The notes below the pieces were generated by a model, which made no database searches, was not told where the DNA came from, and saw nothing but the letters and a program-made list of their open reading frames with translations. The position numbers and the translations under genes were made by a program. Positions 8,211-16,718 of a stretch of 64,000 nucleotides of DNA are shown here, one piece after another (positions within the stretch are counted from its first letter, which is position 1; every line of letters begins with the position of its first letter). The DNA comes from Streptomyces sp. GESEQ-4 (GTDB lineage Bacteria; Actinomycetota; Actinomycetes; Streptomycetales; Streptomycetaceae): contig NZ_JAFFSU010000030.1 in NCBI RefSeq assembly GCF_017948455.1, forward strand, positions 36,167 through 100,166, written 5' to 3'.

Positions 8211-9815
8211 CTACGCGGGTTCCACTGCCGCCGCCTTTTCGGTGAGCTGCTTCGGATCCGACTCTTCCGGCGCTTCCGGCAGTTGTTCCGGTTCCGCGTC
8301 TGCCGGTGTTGTCTTCGGGGGCAGGAGCGCCAGTACCGCCTGGCGGTGGGCCTCTGTTGTGGTGTCGTCGTAGGGGTCCGGGGTGGCGGGGACCTGGAGG
8401 CGGTGGACCTGGCCCGTGCCCAGGCGGGCGTAGCCGCGTCCCGGAGGGACGTGGGTGACGGGGGTGGTGTGCGGGGGTGTGCCGAGGACCGTCTTCAGTT
8501 GGTCGGCTGTGGCGGGGCCCAGGACGACCCGCGCGCGGGTGTGCTGTCGTACCGGATCGCTCAGGGTGTCCAGGCTGTCGAACTGGTCGGCCACGACCAC
8601 GGTGACGTTCGCCGCACGGCCGTGGCGTAGTGGGACCTGGAGCAGGGACTGCGGGTCCTTGCGGCCGTCCGCGGCGGCGACGTGGGTGAAGGCGCTCGGG
8701 CGGTCCAGGAGGATCCACAGGGGGCGCTTGGTGTCGTCCGGCGGCGGGTGGCCCGCCTGGCGCGCGCGATTGACCGCGATCAGGCGGCGCTCCGTCTCAG
8801 CGGAGGCCCACTCCAGGCTCGCCAGTGCCCCGGCCAGTGCGCACTCCACGGCCAGCACACCGTCCCGGCCGATGAGGCAGGCGTACTCGCCGGTGCCGCC
8901 GCCCTCGACGATCAGTACGTCGCCGTGCTGGAGGGCCTGCAGGGCGATGGAGCGCAGCAGGGTCGAGGTGCCGCTGCCCGGCTGCCCCACCGCCAGCAGG
9001 TGCGGCTCGGTCGAGCGGACGCCGGTGCGCCAGACCACCGGCGGGACATCGCGCTGTTCCTCACCGAAGGTGAGGGGGAGCGTGCGCTGGACCTGGATGG
9101 GGTCGGTGAAGCCGAGGACGGTCTCGCCGGGGGACGTGACGAAACGCTGGGCGGCGATGTCGGTCGGCAGCGGGGCGAGGACCGTGACGGTGAGCAGGTT
9201 GCCCTCCTCGTCCCAGGTGAAGTGGTACTCGCGGCCGCGGCCCGACTTGGCGGTGATCAGATACTCGATCCGGGCCCGGGCCTCGGCCTCGCCGTCCGTG
9301 AAGTACGCCGGGTAGCGGATCACCAGGTGGTTGACGCGGCCGGTGCCGTCGAAGCCGTAGGTCGGAAAGGCCTTCTCCCATGCCCCGCCGTGCGCATACA
9401 GGGGCGCGGGGTCCTCGGCGGTCGAGAAGTACGGGACCAGGGCCTCGTACAGCGCCTGGAGGCGTTTGGCCTGCGACTCGTCGGGGCCGTCCGGGGTCGG
9501 CCGGGTGCGGTCCCGGCCCTGCCAGGCTGCCGCCGCCATCACGGTGATGACGGCCAGCAGTGGGCCGTACGGAAGGAGCGCCACGACCAGGATCACCGAG
9601 GCCACCAGGAACAGCAGCGGTCCGCGCCGGTCCTTGGCGGTGTCGGCCCACTTGCGCCGTCCGGCCGCTGCCAGCCGGCGCAGACCGCGGGTGATCGTGA
9701 TCAGCGGGTGGAGCACATCGGTGGCGCTGTCGGCCGCCGTCCGGGCCAGCTCCCGGCTCCGGGCGAGCTGTGCGCTGCCGTTGCTCAGAATGCGGGGGAG
9801 GGGGCGGCGGGCCAC
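8211..9815 (-). CDS. FtsK/TraB-like membrane ATPase with degenerate P-loop
   Basis: A 534-aa protein with two close membrane helices at about residues 66-98 and a C-terminal P-loop domain that resembles FtsK/SpoIIIE/TraB DNA translocases. The Walker A position reads GQPGSGTST, with Thr283 where Lys is expected. The candidate Walker B is LWILLD followed by Arg, lacking the usual acidic partner. ATP hydrolysis may therefore be lost or unusual. The tail is acidic and Pro-rich. GTG at 9815 is preceded by AGGAG at six bases. A 64-residue membrane protein gene lies 39 bases upstream, so the two probably form an operon. Small membrane proteins next to FtsK-like proteins are also seen in conjugative elements, but no other transfer genes are present here. 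Confidence 0.8.
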   Translation of the reverse strand: MARRPLPRILSNGSAQLARSRELARTAADSATDVLHPLITITRGLRRLAAAGRRKWADTAKDRRGPLLFLVASVILVVALLPYGPLLAVITVMAAAAWQGRDRTRPTPDGPDESQAKRLQALYEALVPYFSTAEDPAPLYAHGGAWEKAFPTYGFDGTGRVNHLVIRYPAYFTDGEAEARARIEYLITAKSGRGREYHFTWDEEGNLLTVTVLAPLPTDIAAQRFVTSPGETVLGFTDPIQVQRTLPLTFGEEQRDVPPVVWRTGVRSTEPHLLAVGQPGSGTSTLLRSIALQALQHGDVLIVEGGGTGEYACLIGRDGVLAVECALAGALASLEWASAETERRLIAVNRARQAGHPPPDDTKRPLWILLDRPSAFTHVAAADGRKDPQSLLQVPLRHGRAANVTVVVADQFDSLDTLSDPVRQHTRARVVLGPATADQLKTVLGTPPHTTPVTHVPPGRGYARLGTGQVHRLQVPATPDPYDDTTTEAHRQAVLALLPPKTTPADAEPEQLPEAPEESDPKQLTEKAAAVEPA

Positions 9816-9854
9816 TGCTGTCTCCTGGAGATGCGTACGGGCGGGAGGGCGGCG

Positions 9855-10049
9855 TCAGAACTTGATTCCGCCGAGGAGGCTCGCCAGGCTCTCGCCGCCG
9901 GCCTTGATGCTCGGGGCGATGGCCGTACTCGCCAGGTAGAAGCCGAAGAGTGCGGCCACCAGGGCATGGGAGGCCTTGAGTCCGTCCTTCTTGAAGAAGA
10001 GGAAGACGATGATGCCGAGCAGGACCACGCCTGAGATGGACAGAATCAT
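9855..10049 (-). CDS. Small hydrophobic membrane protein
   Basis: A 64-aa protein with an N-terminal helix (ILSISGVVLLGIIVFLFF), a short basic loop with KKDG, and a second moderately hydrophobic stretch (LVAALFGFYLASTAIA). ATG at 10049 has AGGAG at about seven bases. It is the first gene of a pair with the FtsK-like protein. The KASHALVAALFGFYLA pattern resembles short membrane proteins beside TraB-like proteins in actinobacterial integrative elements, which may point to a membrane anchor or partner role. No enzymatic motif is present. Confidence 0.8.
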   Translation of the reverse strand: MILSISGVVLLGIIVFLFFKKDGLKASHALVAALFGFYLASTAIAPSIKAGGESLASLLGGIKF

Positions 10050-10305
10050 GTGAGTTCTCCTGGTTCGCGGGGACAGTCACCATGAGTACTTCCAGGCTCA
10101 CAGGATGTATCCATACTATTAAAGGTGCAACTGGGTGAATTCCGGCTGATTTCCCCCACCCGGCGCAGCGTTCATCGGCGGTTCGGGCAGGTCGGATCGC
10201 GCGGCGCGGTCCTGCGATGATCATTGCCCCGCGCGCACCCGGTCATGTGCCCGGGAAGCCAGTACGCTGGCGATTCACCCGTACTAGTGAGAGGCGGTCC
10301 GGCCG

Positions 10306-10698
10306 ATGACTGAAGGCCCCGACCCCGAGGTCGTGGAGCTGGCGACCAAGATCTTCGATCTTGCCCGGCAGGGGCGGACCGAGGCGCTCGTGGCCTATGT
10401 CGACGCGGGTGTACCGGCCAACCTCACCAACGACCGCGGCGACTCCCTGGTGATGCTCGCCGCCTACCACGGGCACGCGGACGCGGTACGGGCGCTGCTG
10501 GCCCGGGGCGCCGAGGCCGACCGGATCAACGACCGGGGGCAGACGCCCCTCGCCGGGGCGGTCTTCAAGGGCGAGGAAGAAGTGATCCGAGCCCTCCTGG
10601 AAGGTGGCGCCGACCCGGCCGCGGGTACTCCGTCGGCCATCGACACAGCCCGGATGTTCGGCAAGGCCGAACTGCTGGAGTTGTTCGGCGCACACTGA
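10306..10698 (+). CDS. Ankyrin repeat protein
   Basis: A 130-aa soluble protein with about three ankyrin repeats, recognisable from RGDSLVMLAAYHGHADAVRALLARGAEAD (about 46-74) and RGQTPLAGAVFKGEEEVIRALLEGGADP (about 78-105). The first helix pair is more degenerate. Ankyrin repeats bind other proteins; the partner is unknown. ATG at 10306 is preceded by GAGAGG 11 bases upstream. Similar single-domain ankyrin proteins are widespread in Streptomyces. No signal peptide or membrane segment is present. Confidence 0.9.
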   Translation: MTEGPDPEVVELATKIFDLARQGRTEALVAYVDAGVPANLTNDRGDSLVMLAAYHGHADAVRALLARGAEADRINDRGQTPLAGAVFKGEEEVIRALLEGGADPAAGTPSAIDTARMFGKAELLELFGAH

Positions 10699-10916
10699 TC
10701 CGACCGCCCTGACCAGGCAAAACGGAAATCTGAAGCAGGCAGGAAACGAACAACGGGGGAGGCGGTACGGGGCCGCCCGAAATTTCGGTCGCGGCAGGCA
10801 GAACTGCCGAGTCATCATGACGTCGTGATTCACGGACGCGATGGCCGGGCAGATGTTGCCGCACCGCGCGGGCCGTGAGCGGTCCGCACGGGCCCACCAA
10901 CGAGAGGCAGAGGAAG

Positions 10917-10976
10917 ATGGCTTACAGCAAGCAGGAAACGGCGGGCGCCCCGACGTGTTGTCACGCGGCCAGGTAG
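10917..10976 (+). CDS. Candidate 19-residue small protein or leader peptide
   Basis: ATG at 10917 opens a short frame encoding MAYSKQETAGAPTCCHAAR, closed by TAG at 10974-10976. GAGAGG at 10902-10907 sits nine bases upstream, with a second purine run (GAGGAA) directly before the ATG. It ends 45 bases before the HEAT-repeat gene on the same strand. The paired Cys near the end recalls cysteine-rich leader peptides, but no structured attenuator was identified downstream. It is too short to judge by composition, so the evidence is the ribosome binding site and position only. Confidence 0.4.
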   Translation: MAYSKQETAGAPTCCHAAR

Positions 10977-11021
10977 AGCAAGATCCCGGTTGCGTCGACG
11001 CTTGATGTGAGGCTGTTTCCC

Positions 11022-12440
11022 ATGTTCGATCCGGTCATAGCGCCCAGCGGTACGCTGCTCGGCCTGCTCCAGCGGGGCCGCGGCGACGGCACGCTGCACG
11101 CGCTCACCGCCCCGCGCGCCGAAGCGCTCGCGGCCCTGAACCACTGCGTGCTGCACGACCCCCGCCACGACTGGCAGGTGGAGAACCGCTCGCTGTACTA
11201 CGCCCGTCTCTACCTCGACCTGAACGGCGAGCTGGACGAGATCGAGGCCCACCTCTTCGACGTCGAGGACACCCTCGACACCGAGGAGTCACGCACCGGG
11301 CTGTCCCTGGCCGTCCTCGGTCACCTCGCCTCGTACGGAAGGCGGGACGCCCTGGAACTGCTGCGCAGGTATGCCGCCACGGGCTCCAACTGGGCCTGGG
11401 CGCTGGACGAGCTCGCCCTGCGGGACGACGACGCCGGACTGCGTGCCCTCGCGGCCCCCGTCCTGGCGCGCTTCCCCGCCGATGCCGAGGGTGAGGCCGA
11501 GCTGGCCGCCACCGTGCGTGACGCCTTCGAGCCACGGCCGTGGCGCCTGTGGGCCGAGGATCCGCGCGAATCGATCTCCACGCGCGTGCGTGCCGCCCAG
11601 GAGACCGGCTGTTTCGACCGTTGGCAGCGTCAGATGAGCCCGACCGGACCGCGTCCCGGGTGGAGCGTGCAGGCCGTCTTCGAGTGGGCCCAGCAGGGCG
11701 TGGAGCGCGGAGTGGCGCTCCATGTTCCGGCCGCCCGCTGTCTCACCGCCGTGGCCGGCCCCGAGGATCGGCCGGACATCGTCGCCGCCGCCAAGGACGG
11801 CACCGAGGGCGCCCGCTGCACCGCGCTGCGCTATCTCGCCGACAGCAACGATCCGGATGCCCTCGATCTGATCGAGCGGGCCGTGACCACCGGATCGACG
11901 GCCGTCGTGGAGGCCGCCGTCGGCACATTCGAACGTATGCGCAGTATTGCCGCCGTCGACCGGGCCCGGGGCTGGGCCCGGCGGCCCGACGTCCTGGGTG
12001 CCGCCGCCGGGCGGGTGCTCGCGTGCCGTGGCGGCACCGGGGACCGGGACCTGGTTCTGGGGGCGCTGCGGGAGGCCGTGCGGGGCGAAGGGCCCGACGC
12101 ACCGACCCTGTGGACCCTGACGGACGGCGCCGGGCGGCTTGAAATCGCCTGTGCCGCGCCCGTATTGCGGCATATCTACCGTGAGACGGCGTCATCCCAT
12201 CTACGCGGACGGGCCGCCCGGGCCCTCGCCGCCACCGATCCCTCCTTCCCCGCCGGGTTCGCCGTCGAATGCCTCTGGGACTGCGAGGAATCCACCCGGG
12301 AGATCGCCGCCCGGCACGCCGAGACCGGCGACACCCGGGTTGTGGACCAACTGCGCAGACTCGCCGCGGACCCGGCCGAGGAGGCCGAAGTCCAGACAGC
12401 CGTACGCAGCCGGATCGGCCCCGACGCGCCCGCTGTGTGA
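11022..12440 (+). CDS. HEAT-repeat protein of unknown function
   Basis: A 472-aa soluble, mainly helical protein. Short helix pairs with the AARCL...AVA, ALRYLAD, AVGTFERM and GRAARALAATD pattern indicate degenerate HEAT or PBS-lyase-like repeats over about residues 90-460. Such solenoids serve as protein-binding scaffolds; no catalytic motif is seen. ATG at 11022 has TGAGG about nine bases upstream; an in-frame GTG at 11007 overlaps that site and is less likely. A candidate 19-residue ORF precedes it. It may be a lone gene, since the glycosyltransferase operon starts 139 bases downstream beyond a palindrome. Confidence 0.85.
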   Translation: MFDPVIAPSGTLLGLLQRGRGDGTLHALTAPRAEALAALNHCVLHDPRHDWQVENRSLYYARLYLDLNGELDEIEAHLFDVEDTLDTEESRTGLSLAVLGHLASYGRRDALELLRRYAATGSNWAWALDELALRDDDAGLRALAAPVLARFPADAEGEAELAATVRDAFEPRPWRLWAEDPRESISTRVRAAQETGCFDRWQRQMSPTGPRPGWSVQAVFEWAQQGVERGVALHVPAARCLTAVAGPEDRPDIVAAAKDGTEGARCTALRYLADSNDPDALDLIERAVTTGSTAVVEAAVGTFERMRSIAAVDRARGWARRPDVLGAAAGRVLACRGGTGDRDLVLGALREAVRGEGPDAPTLWTLTDGAGRLEIACAAPVLRHIYRETASSHLRGRAARALAATDPSFPAGFAVECLWDCEESTREIAARHAETGDTRVVDQLRRLAADPAEEAEVQTAVRSRIGPDAPAV

Positions 12441-12448
12441 ACACGGGA

Positions 12449-12462
12449 TGACTCGCGAGTCA
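12449..12462. promoter_or_regulatory. 14-bp palindrome upstream of the glycosyltransferase operon
   Basis: TGACTCGCGAGTCA is a perfect palindrome nine bases after the HEAT gene stop and 118 bases before the first glycosyltransferase. A related half-site, CACGAGTCG, occurs at about 12512-12520. It could be an operator for the downstream operon or a small stem at the end of the upstream message. Confidence 0.35.
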
Positions 12463-12579
12463 GGGTCGTATGGACGAGATCTGGCCTGCTTGGGTGGACA
12501 GCGGAACGCTCACGAGTCGTTCGCCGCCGGGAAAGATCCACGTTGACGCGGCCACGTCCAGTGCGGCGACAACACCGGT

Positions 12580-13710
12580 ATGCGTGTCGTCATCGTGACC
12601 GAATCCTTTCCCCCCGACGTGAACGGCGTGGCCCACTGCGCGCTCCAGACCGCCCGACACCTCGTCGATCGCGGTCACGCTCCACTCGTCGTCGCTCCCG
12701 CTCCCGCTCCCGGGAACAAGGTGGCCGGCCTCGCGCCGTGCCCCGTTGTCCACGTCCCCTCCCTACCGCTCCCCGGCTACCCCCAGGTGCGCGTCGCTCT
12801 CCCCAGCCGACGCCTCGCCGCCGCGCTCATCGAGCACCGCGCGGACATCGTCCACCTGGCCAGCCCCTTCATCCTCGGCGTCCGCGGCATGGCCGCCGCC
12901 GCCCGGCTCGGCATCCCCGCCGTAGCCATCTACCAGACCGACCTGGCCGGCTACGCCCGCACCTACGTCGGCGCCGGCGAGGCCGCGGCCTGGCGTCGTA
13001 TCCGCTCCGTCCACTCCGCCGCCGACCTGACCCTCGCGCCGTCCAGCGTGTCCCTGCGCGACCTGGAGGCGCACAGCGTGCCCCGGGTGAAGCTGTGGCC
13101 GCGCGGCGTTGACACCGTCCGCTTCCGCCCCGACCTCCGGGACGAGGCGCTGCGCCGGGAACTCGCGCCGAACGGCGAGCTGATCGTCGGCTACGTCGGG
13201 CGGCTCGCCCCCGAGAAGCACATCGAACTGCTCGCCGGTGCCTGCGAGCTGCCCGGCGTCCGCGTCGTGATCGTGGGCGACGGACCCAGCCAGCCGAACC
13301 TGGCCGAGGCGCTGCCGGGCGCTGTCTTCCTCGGCCGCCGCACCGGCGACGACCTGGCCCGGATCTTCGCCTCCTTCGACGTGTTCGCGCACACCGGCCC
13401 CTTCGAGACGTTCTGCCAGACCGTCCAGGAGGCCATGGCGAGCGGTGTGCCCGTCATCGCGCCCGCCGCGGGCGGTCCGCTGGACCTGGTCGCCCACGAG
13501 CGCACCGGGCTGCTGGTGCCGCCGCGTGACGCGGCCGCCGTACGGGACGCGGTCCAGAAGCTGGCCGCCGACCCCGCGCTGCGCACCGCGTACGGCACCG
13601 CCGCGCGCGACATGGTCGAGGGACGCACCTGGGCGGCTGTCGGAGACCAGCTCATCGGGCACTATGCCCAGGTGCTCAAGACACGGAACAAGACGGTGGT
13701 GGCGGCGTGA
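12580..13710 (+). CDS. GT4-family glycosyltransferase (mannosyltransferase-like)
   Basis: A 376-aa GT-B fold retaining glycosyltransferase of family GT4, closest in pattern to GDP-mannose-dependent PimB/MgtA enzymes that mannosylate glycolipids. The N-terminal domain begins VVIVTESFPPDVNGVA; the donor site contains YVGRLAPEKHIELL (about 206-219), VGDGPSQ, and the E-x7-E motif GPFETFCQTVQEAMASG (about 275-291). There is no signal peptide, so it acts on the cytoplasmic face. ATG at 12580 has no strong ribosome binding site. Its TGA overlaps the GTG of the next glycosyltransferase, so the two are translationally coupled. Confidence 0.88.
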   Translation: MRVVIVTESFPPDVNGVAHCALQTARHLVDRGHAPLVVAPAPAPGNKVAGLAPCPVVHVPSLPLPGYPQVRVALPSRRLAAALIEHRADIVHLASPFILGVRGMAAAARLGIPAVAIYQTDLAGYARTYVGAGEAAAWRRIRSVHSAADLTLAPSSVSLRDLEAHSVPRVKLWPRGVDTVRFRPDLRDEALRRELAPNGELIVGYVGRLAPEKHIELLAGACELPGVRVVIVGDGPSQPNLAEALPGAVFLGRRTGDDLARIFASFDVFAHTGPFETFCQTVQEAMASGVPVIAPAAGGPLDLVAHERTGLLVPPRDAAAVRDAVQKLAADPALRTAYGTAARDMVEGRTWAAVGDQLIGHYAQVLKTRNKTVVAA

Positions 13711-14873
13711 ACGAGTCACTGCGCATCGTCCGGCTGGCGAACTTCGTCGCGCCCGCCTCAGGCGGTCTGCGCACGGCCCTGCGCGAGCTCGGCAAAGGGT
13801 TCAAGGCGGCCGGGCACGAGCCGGTGCTGATCGTGCCCGGTGAGCGGTATTCCGACCGGGAGACCGAGCAGGGCCGGGTGATCACCCTGCCCGGGCCGCT
13901 GCTGCCCGGCACCGGCGGCTACCGCGTGCTCATCGACAAGCGGCGCGTGGCCGAGCTCCTGGAGGAGCTGGGCCCCGACCGTCTGGAGGTCTCCGACCGT
14001 ACGACCCTGCGCTGGACCGGCAAGTGGGCGCGTCGCGCCCGGGTCCCCGCCGTGATGGTCTCCCACGAGACCGCCGACGGCGTGCTGCGCACCTGGGGCC
14101 TGTCGGAGAACCTGTCCCGACGGACCGCCGACGCCCTCAACGTCCGTACGGCGCACACCTACTCGCGGGTCGTGTGCACCACCGAGTTCGCCGAGCGGGA
14201 GTTCGTGCGGATCGGGGCACGCAATGTCGTACGGGCCCCGCTGGGCGTCGATGTGATGGAACGGCACCCCGCACTGCGGGATGCGGGTCTGCGCGAGGAG
14301 TACGCGCGCGTGGACGAGATTCTGCTGGTGATGTGCTCCCGGCTGTCGGTGGAGAAGCGGCCCAGCACCGCGATCGACGCCGTCGACGAGCTGGTCCGGC
14401 GCGGGCGCCGGGTGCGGCTGGTGGTGGCCGGTGACGGTCCCCTGCGGGAGCGTCTCGAGCAGCGGGCGCGGGAGCGTTCGCTTCCGGTCACCTTCCTGGG
14501 GCACCTCAACGACAAGGGAGCGCTGGGCGCGCTCCAGGCGTCCGCCGATGTGTGCCTGGCGCCCGGGCCCGCCGAGACGTTCGGACTCGCCGCGCTGGAG
14601 GCGATGGCCTGCGGCACGCCCGTGGTGGCGAGCGCCTCGTCGGCGCTGCCGGAGGTGATCGGCTCCGCCGGGGCCACCGCCGCGGACCGCGGGGCGGCCT
14701 TCGCGGACGCCGTGGACATGATGCTGGAGCGGTCCGAGGCGGACCGCCGGGAGGCCGCACGCGCGCGTGCCGAGTGTTTCGGATGGGGCGCGGCGGTCGA
14801 ATCGTTCCTCGCCGCGCACGACGCGGTGGTGACAGGACAGACGCACCGGGTCGTGCCGGAGCGTGTGACATGA
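13707..14873 (+). CDS. Second GT4-family glycosyltransferase
   Basis: A 388-aa GT-B glycosyltransferase of family GT4. Recognisable parts are LANFVAPASGGLRTALRELG at the N-terminus (about 10-29), CSRLSVEKRPSTAID in the donor domain, and the E-x7-E motif GPAETFGLAALEAMACG (about 286-302). It is only distantly similar to the upstream GT4, so this is not a recent tandem duplication. GTG at 13707 is fixed by the GTGA overlap with the upstream gene. Its own stop overlaps the ATG of the SGNH hydrolase as ATGA. The three genes therefore look like one pathway, possibly mannosylated lipid synthesis with a deacylation step; acceptor and product are unknown. Confidence 0.87.
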   Translation: MNESLRIVRLANFVAPASGGLRTALRELGKGFKAAGHEPVLIVPGERYSDRETEQGRVITLPGPLLPGTGGYRVLIDKRRVAELLEELGPDRLEVSDRTTLRWTGKWARRARVPAVMVSHETADGVLRTWGLSENLSRRTADALNVRTAHTYSRVVCTTEFAEREFVRIGARNVVRAPLGVDVMERHPALRDAGLREEYARVDEILLVMCSRLSVEKRPSTAIDAVDELVRRGRRVRLVVAGDGPLRERLEQRARERSLPVTFLGHLNDKGALGALQASADVCLAPGPAETFGLAALEAMACGTPVVASASSALPEVIGSAGATAADRGAAFADAVDMMLERSEADRREAARARAECFGWGAAVESFLAAHDAVVTGQTHRVVPERVT

Positions 14874-15730
14874 GACCGCTGCGTTTCGTCTCCCTCGGGG
14901 ATTCGCTCACCGAAGGGGTGGGCGATCCCGTCGGGAAGGTCTGGCGCGGCTGGGCCGCGCTGCTCGCCGACGGGCTCAGCGTGGAGCCCGCGCAGTTCAC
15001 CAACCTCGCCGTGAGCGGGGCGCAGACGCGTGATGTGCTGGAACGTCAGCTGCCCGCCGCGCTGGACCTGCGGCCCGACGTGGCGTCCGTCGTCATAGGC
15101 GTCAACGACACGCTGCGCTACACCTTCGATATCCACGCCGTGGCCGAACGGCTCGACAAGGTGTACGCGGCCTTCGCCGCCCAGGGCACGATCGTCCTCA
15201 CCGCCTGTCTGCCCGACCCCGGTTCGATGCTGAGGCTGCCGGGGTCACTGGCCCGCCCGCTGGCTCGGCGGCAGCGCGCGGTCAACACGGTGGTCCACGC
15301 GCTGTCCGAGCGGTACGGCGCGGTGCATCTGCACGCCGCCGAGGAGGAATGGGCCCAGGACCGGGCGATCTGGAGCGCGGACCGGCTGCACCCCAGCGAG
15401 CGGGGGCACCGGGAGCTGGCGTTGCGGTTCCACGGGCTGCTGGCCGAGAGGGGTGTCGCGAAGGGGTTCGCGCCCTCGCCCGCGCCGGAGTTCGCGCCGC
15501 CGACCAGGTCGGCGAGTCTGTTGTGGCTGGCCACGGCGGGTACGGCTTGGGTGATCCGGCGGTGCACCGATCTGTTGCCCAACCTGTTGACGCTGGCCGT
15601 CGACGAGATGAGGCACCGGGCGCGCGGGACGAGTGCGAAGCTCGATCTGCGGGCGGCGCATGCGGTGTCCGCTGCGCTGGCTGCGCTGTCGATGGAGTTG
15701 GAGCAGCGGCCGGAACCTGACGCGGCGTAG
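14870..15730 (+). CDS. SGNH/GDSL hydrolase
   Basis: A 286-aa SGNH-fold esterase. Block I is FVSLGDSLTEGVGD with the nucleophile Ser12 (GDSL), block III is VIGVNDTLR with the oxyanion Asn, and block V is DRLHPSERGH with the catalytic Asp and His (about residues 171-180). No signal peptide is apparent. A hydrophobic stretch (LLWLATAGTAWVIRRC) near residue 220 may associate with the membrane. ATG at 14870 overlaps the preceding stop (ATGA), so it is the last gene of the glycosyltransferase operon. It may remove or transfer an acyl group on the glycolipid made by its partners; that is inference from context. Confidence 0.9.
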   Translation: MRPLRFVSLGDSLTEGVGDPVGKVWRGWAALLADGLSVEPAQFTNLAVSGAQTRDVLERQLPAALDLRPDVASVVIGVNDTLRYTFDIHAVAERLDKVYAAFAAQGTIVLTACLPDPGSMLRLPGSLARPLARRQRAVNTVVHALSERYGAVHLHAAEEEWAQDRAIWSADRLHPSERGHRELALRFHGLLAERGVAKGFAPSPAPEFAPPTRSASLLWLATAGTAWVIRRCTDLLPNLLTLAVDEMRHRARGTSAKLDLRAAHAVSAALAALSMELEQRPEPDAA

Positions 15731-15768
15731 CCGGGGCGGGTGGGCGCCGTTTGGATCTGCGGGTTGGT

Positions 15769-15811
15769 TGTGGCTGGTCGCGCAGTTCCCCGCGCCCCTG
15801 ACGGGGCGCGG
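15769..15811. repeat. Intergenic repeat copy 1 with hairpin
   Basis: Bases 15769-15799 are identical over 31 bases to 22759-22789. In this copy the repeat runs into a 9-bp perfect stem (15790-15798 with 15803-15811) with a four-base loop. That would act as a terminator-like hairpin after the SGNH hydrolase gene. From memory, the core GCAGTTCCCCGCGCCCCT recurs often between genes in Streptomyces genomes. Confidence 0.7.
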
Positions 15812-15848
15812 TTCGCCCCCGGCGTTTGTAAGGCAGGACCGCAGGGGG

Positions 15849-16718
15849 TCAGTGGCGGCGTACGGGTATGAAGCGGACCTGGGTTCCAGGAGCTGCCTGG
15901 GCGGCGGGTGGGAGGTCGGTGGGGCGGACTACCGCTATCACTGGGTAGCCCCCGGTGGTCGGGTGGTCGGCCAGGAAGATCACTGGGTGGCCGTCGGGGG
16001 GTACCTGGACCGCGCCCAGCACCATTCCCTCGCTGGGGAGTTCGCCAGGCAGGGCTCGTTCCAGGGCGGGGCCTTCGGTGCGTAGGCCGATGCGGTTGCT
16101 GGAGGTGGAGACGCGGTACGGCTGTGAGGTGAAGGTGCGGATCGCGTCGTGGGTGAACCAGTCGTCGCGCGGGCCGAGGGTGACGTGCAGGATCAGTTCG
16201 GCCGGAGGTGCCGGGTGGGGAGCCGCGTCCACGCGCGCGTGCGGCGTGAGGGGTTGTCCCAGGGGCAGCACCGTGCCGTCCGTGAGGGGTGGTGGGCCGA
16301 GGCCGGAGAGCAGGTCCGTGGAGCGGCTGCCGAGCACGGGGTCGACGGCGATGCCGCCGGCGACGGCGAGGTAGCTGCGTACGCCGGAGACGGCGGAGCC
16401 GATGTCCAGCACCGACCCTGCCGGAATGCGTACCGGTGTGCCCCAGGCGACGGGGCGGCCGTCCACGGTGACGGGGCAGGGGGCGCCTCCGACCGCCGCG
16501 GTGACTGTCGAACGAGGGCGTACGGCGCAGCCGTTGAGGGTGGTTTCCAGTACGGCGGCCTCGGGGGGATTGCCGACGAGGCGGTTGACGAGGGCCGCCG
16601 CGGGCCCGTCCAGGGCGCCGGAGCGGGGCACGCCAAGGTGGGCGTGCCCGGGACGTCCGCGGTCCTGCACGGTGGTCAGGGCACCGGCTCGTACGACGAC
16701 GAGCGCACGGTCCGTCAT
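15849..16718 (-). CDS. pxpC: 5-oxoprolinase subunit C (biotin-dependent carboxyltransferase-like, PxpC)
   Basis: A 289-aa protein of the AHS2/KipA family. With PxpA and PxpB it forms prokaryotic 5-oxoprolinase, which hydrolyses 5-oxo-L-proline to L-glutamate with ATP. Family features are TTVQDRGRPGHAHLGVPRSGALD at about 14-36, NRLVGNPPEAAVLE at about 43-56, and SSNRIGLR with GAVQVPPDGHPVIFLADHPTTGGYPVIA in the C-terminal half. ATG at 16718 overlaps the pxpB stop as ATGA. It is the last gene of the five-gene pyroglutamate operon. Length matches the family. Confidence 0.93.
   Translation of the reverse strand: MTDRALVVVRAGALTTVQDRGRPGHAHLGVPRSGALDGPAAALVNRLVGNPPEAAVLETTLNGCAVRPRSTVTAAVGGAPCPVTVDGRPVAWGTPVRIPAGSVLDIGSAVSGVRSYLAVAGGIAVDPVLGSRSTDLLSGLGPPPLTDGTVLPLGQPLTPHARVDAAPHPAPPAELILHVTLGPRDDWFTHDAIRTFTSQPYRVSTSSNRIGLRTEGPALERALPGELPSEGMVLGAVQVPPDGHPVIFLADHPTTGGYPVIAVVRPTDLPPAAQAAPGTQVRFIPVRRH

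Noticed and set aside
8211..10049. Integrative conjugative element
   Set aside because: The FtsK-like and small membrane genes have no integrase, replication gene, tRNA or att site near them.
10604..10828. 74-codon ORF overlapping the ankyrin gene end
   Set aside because: Another frame of the ankyrin gene, with poor start context.
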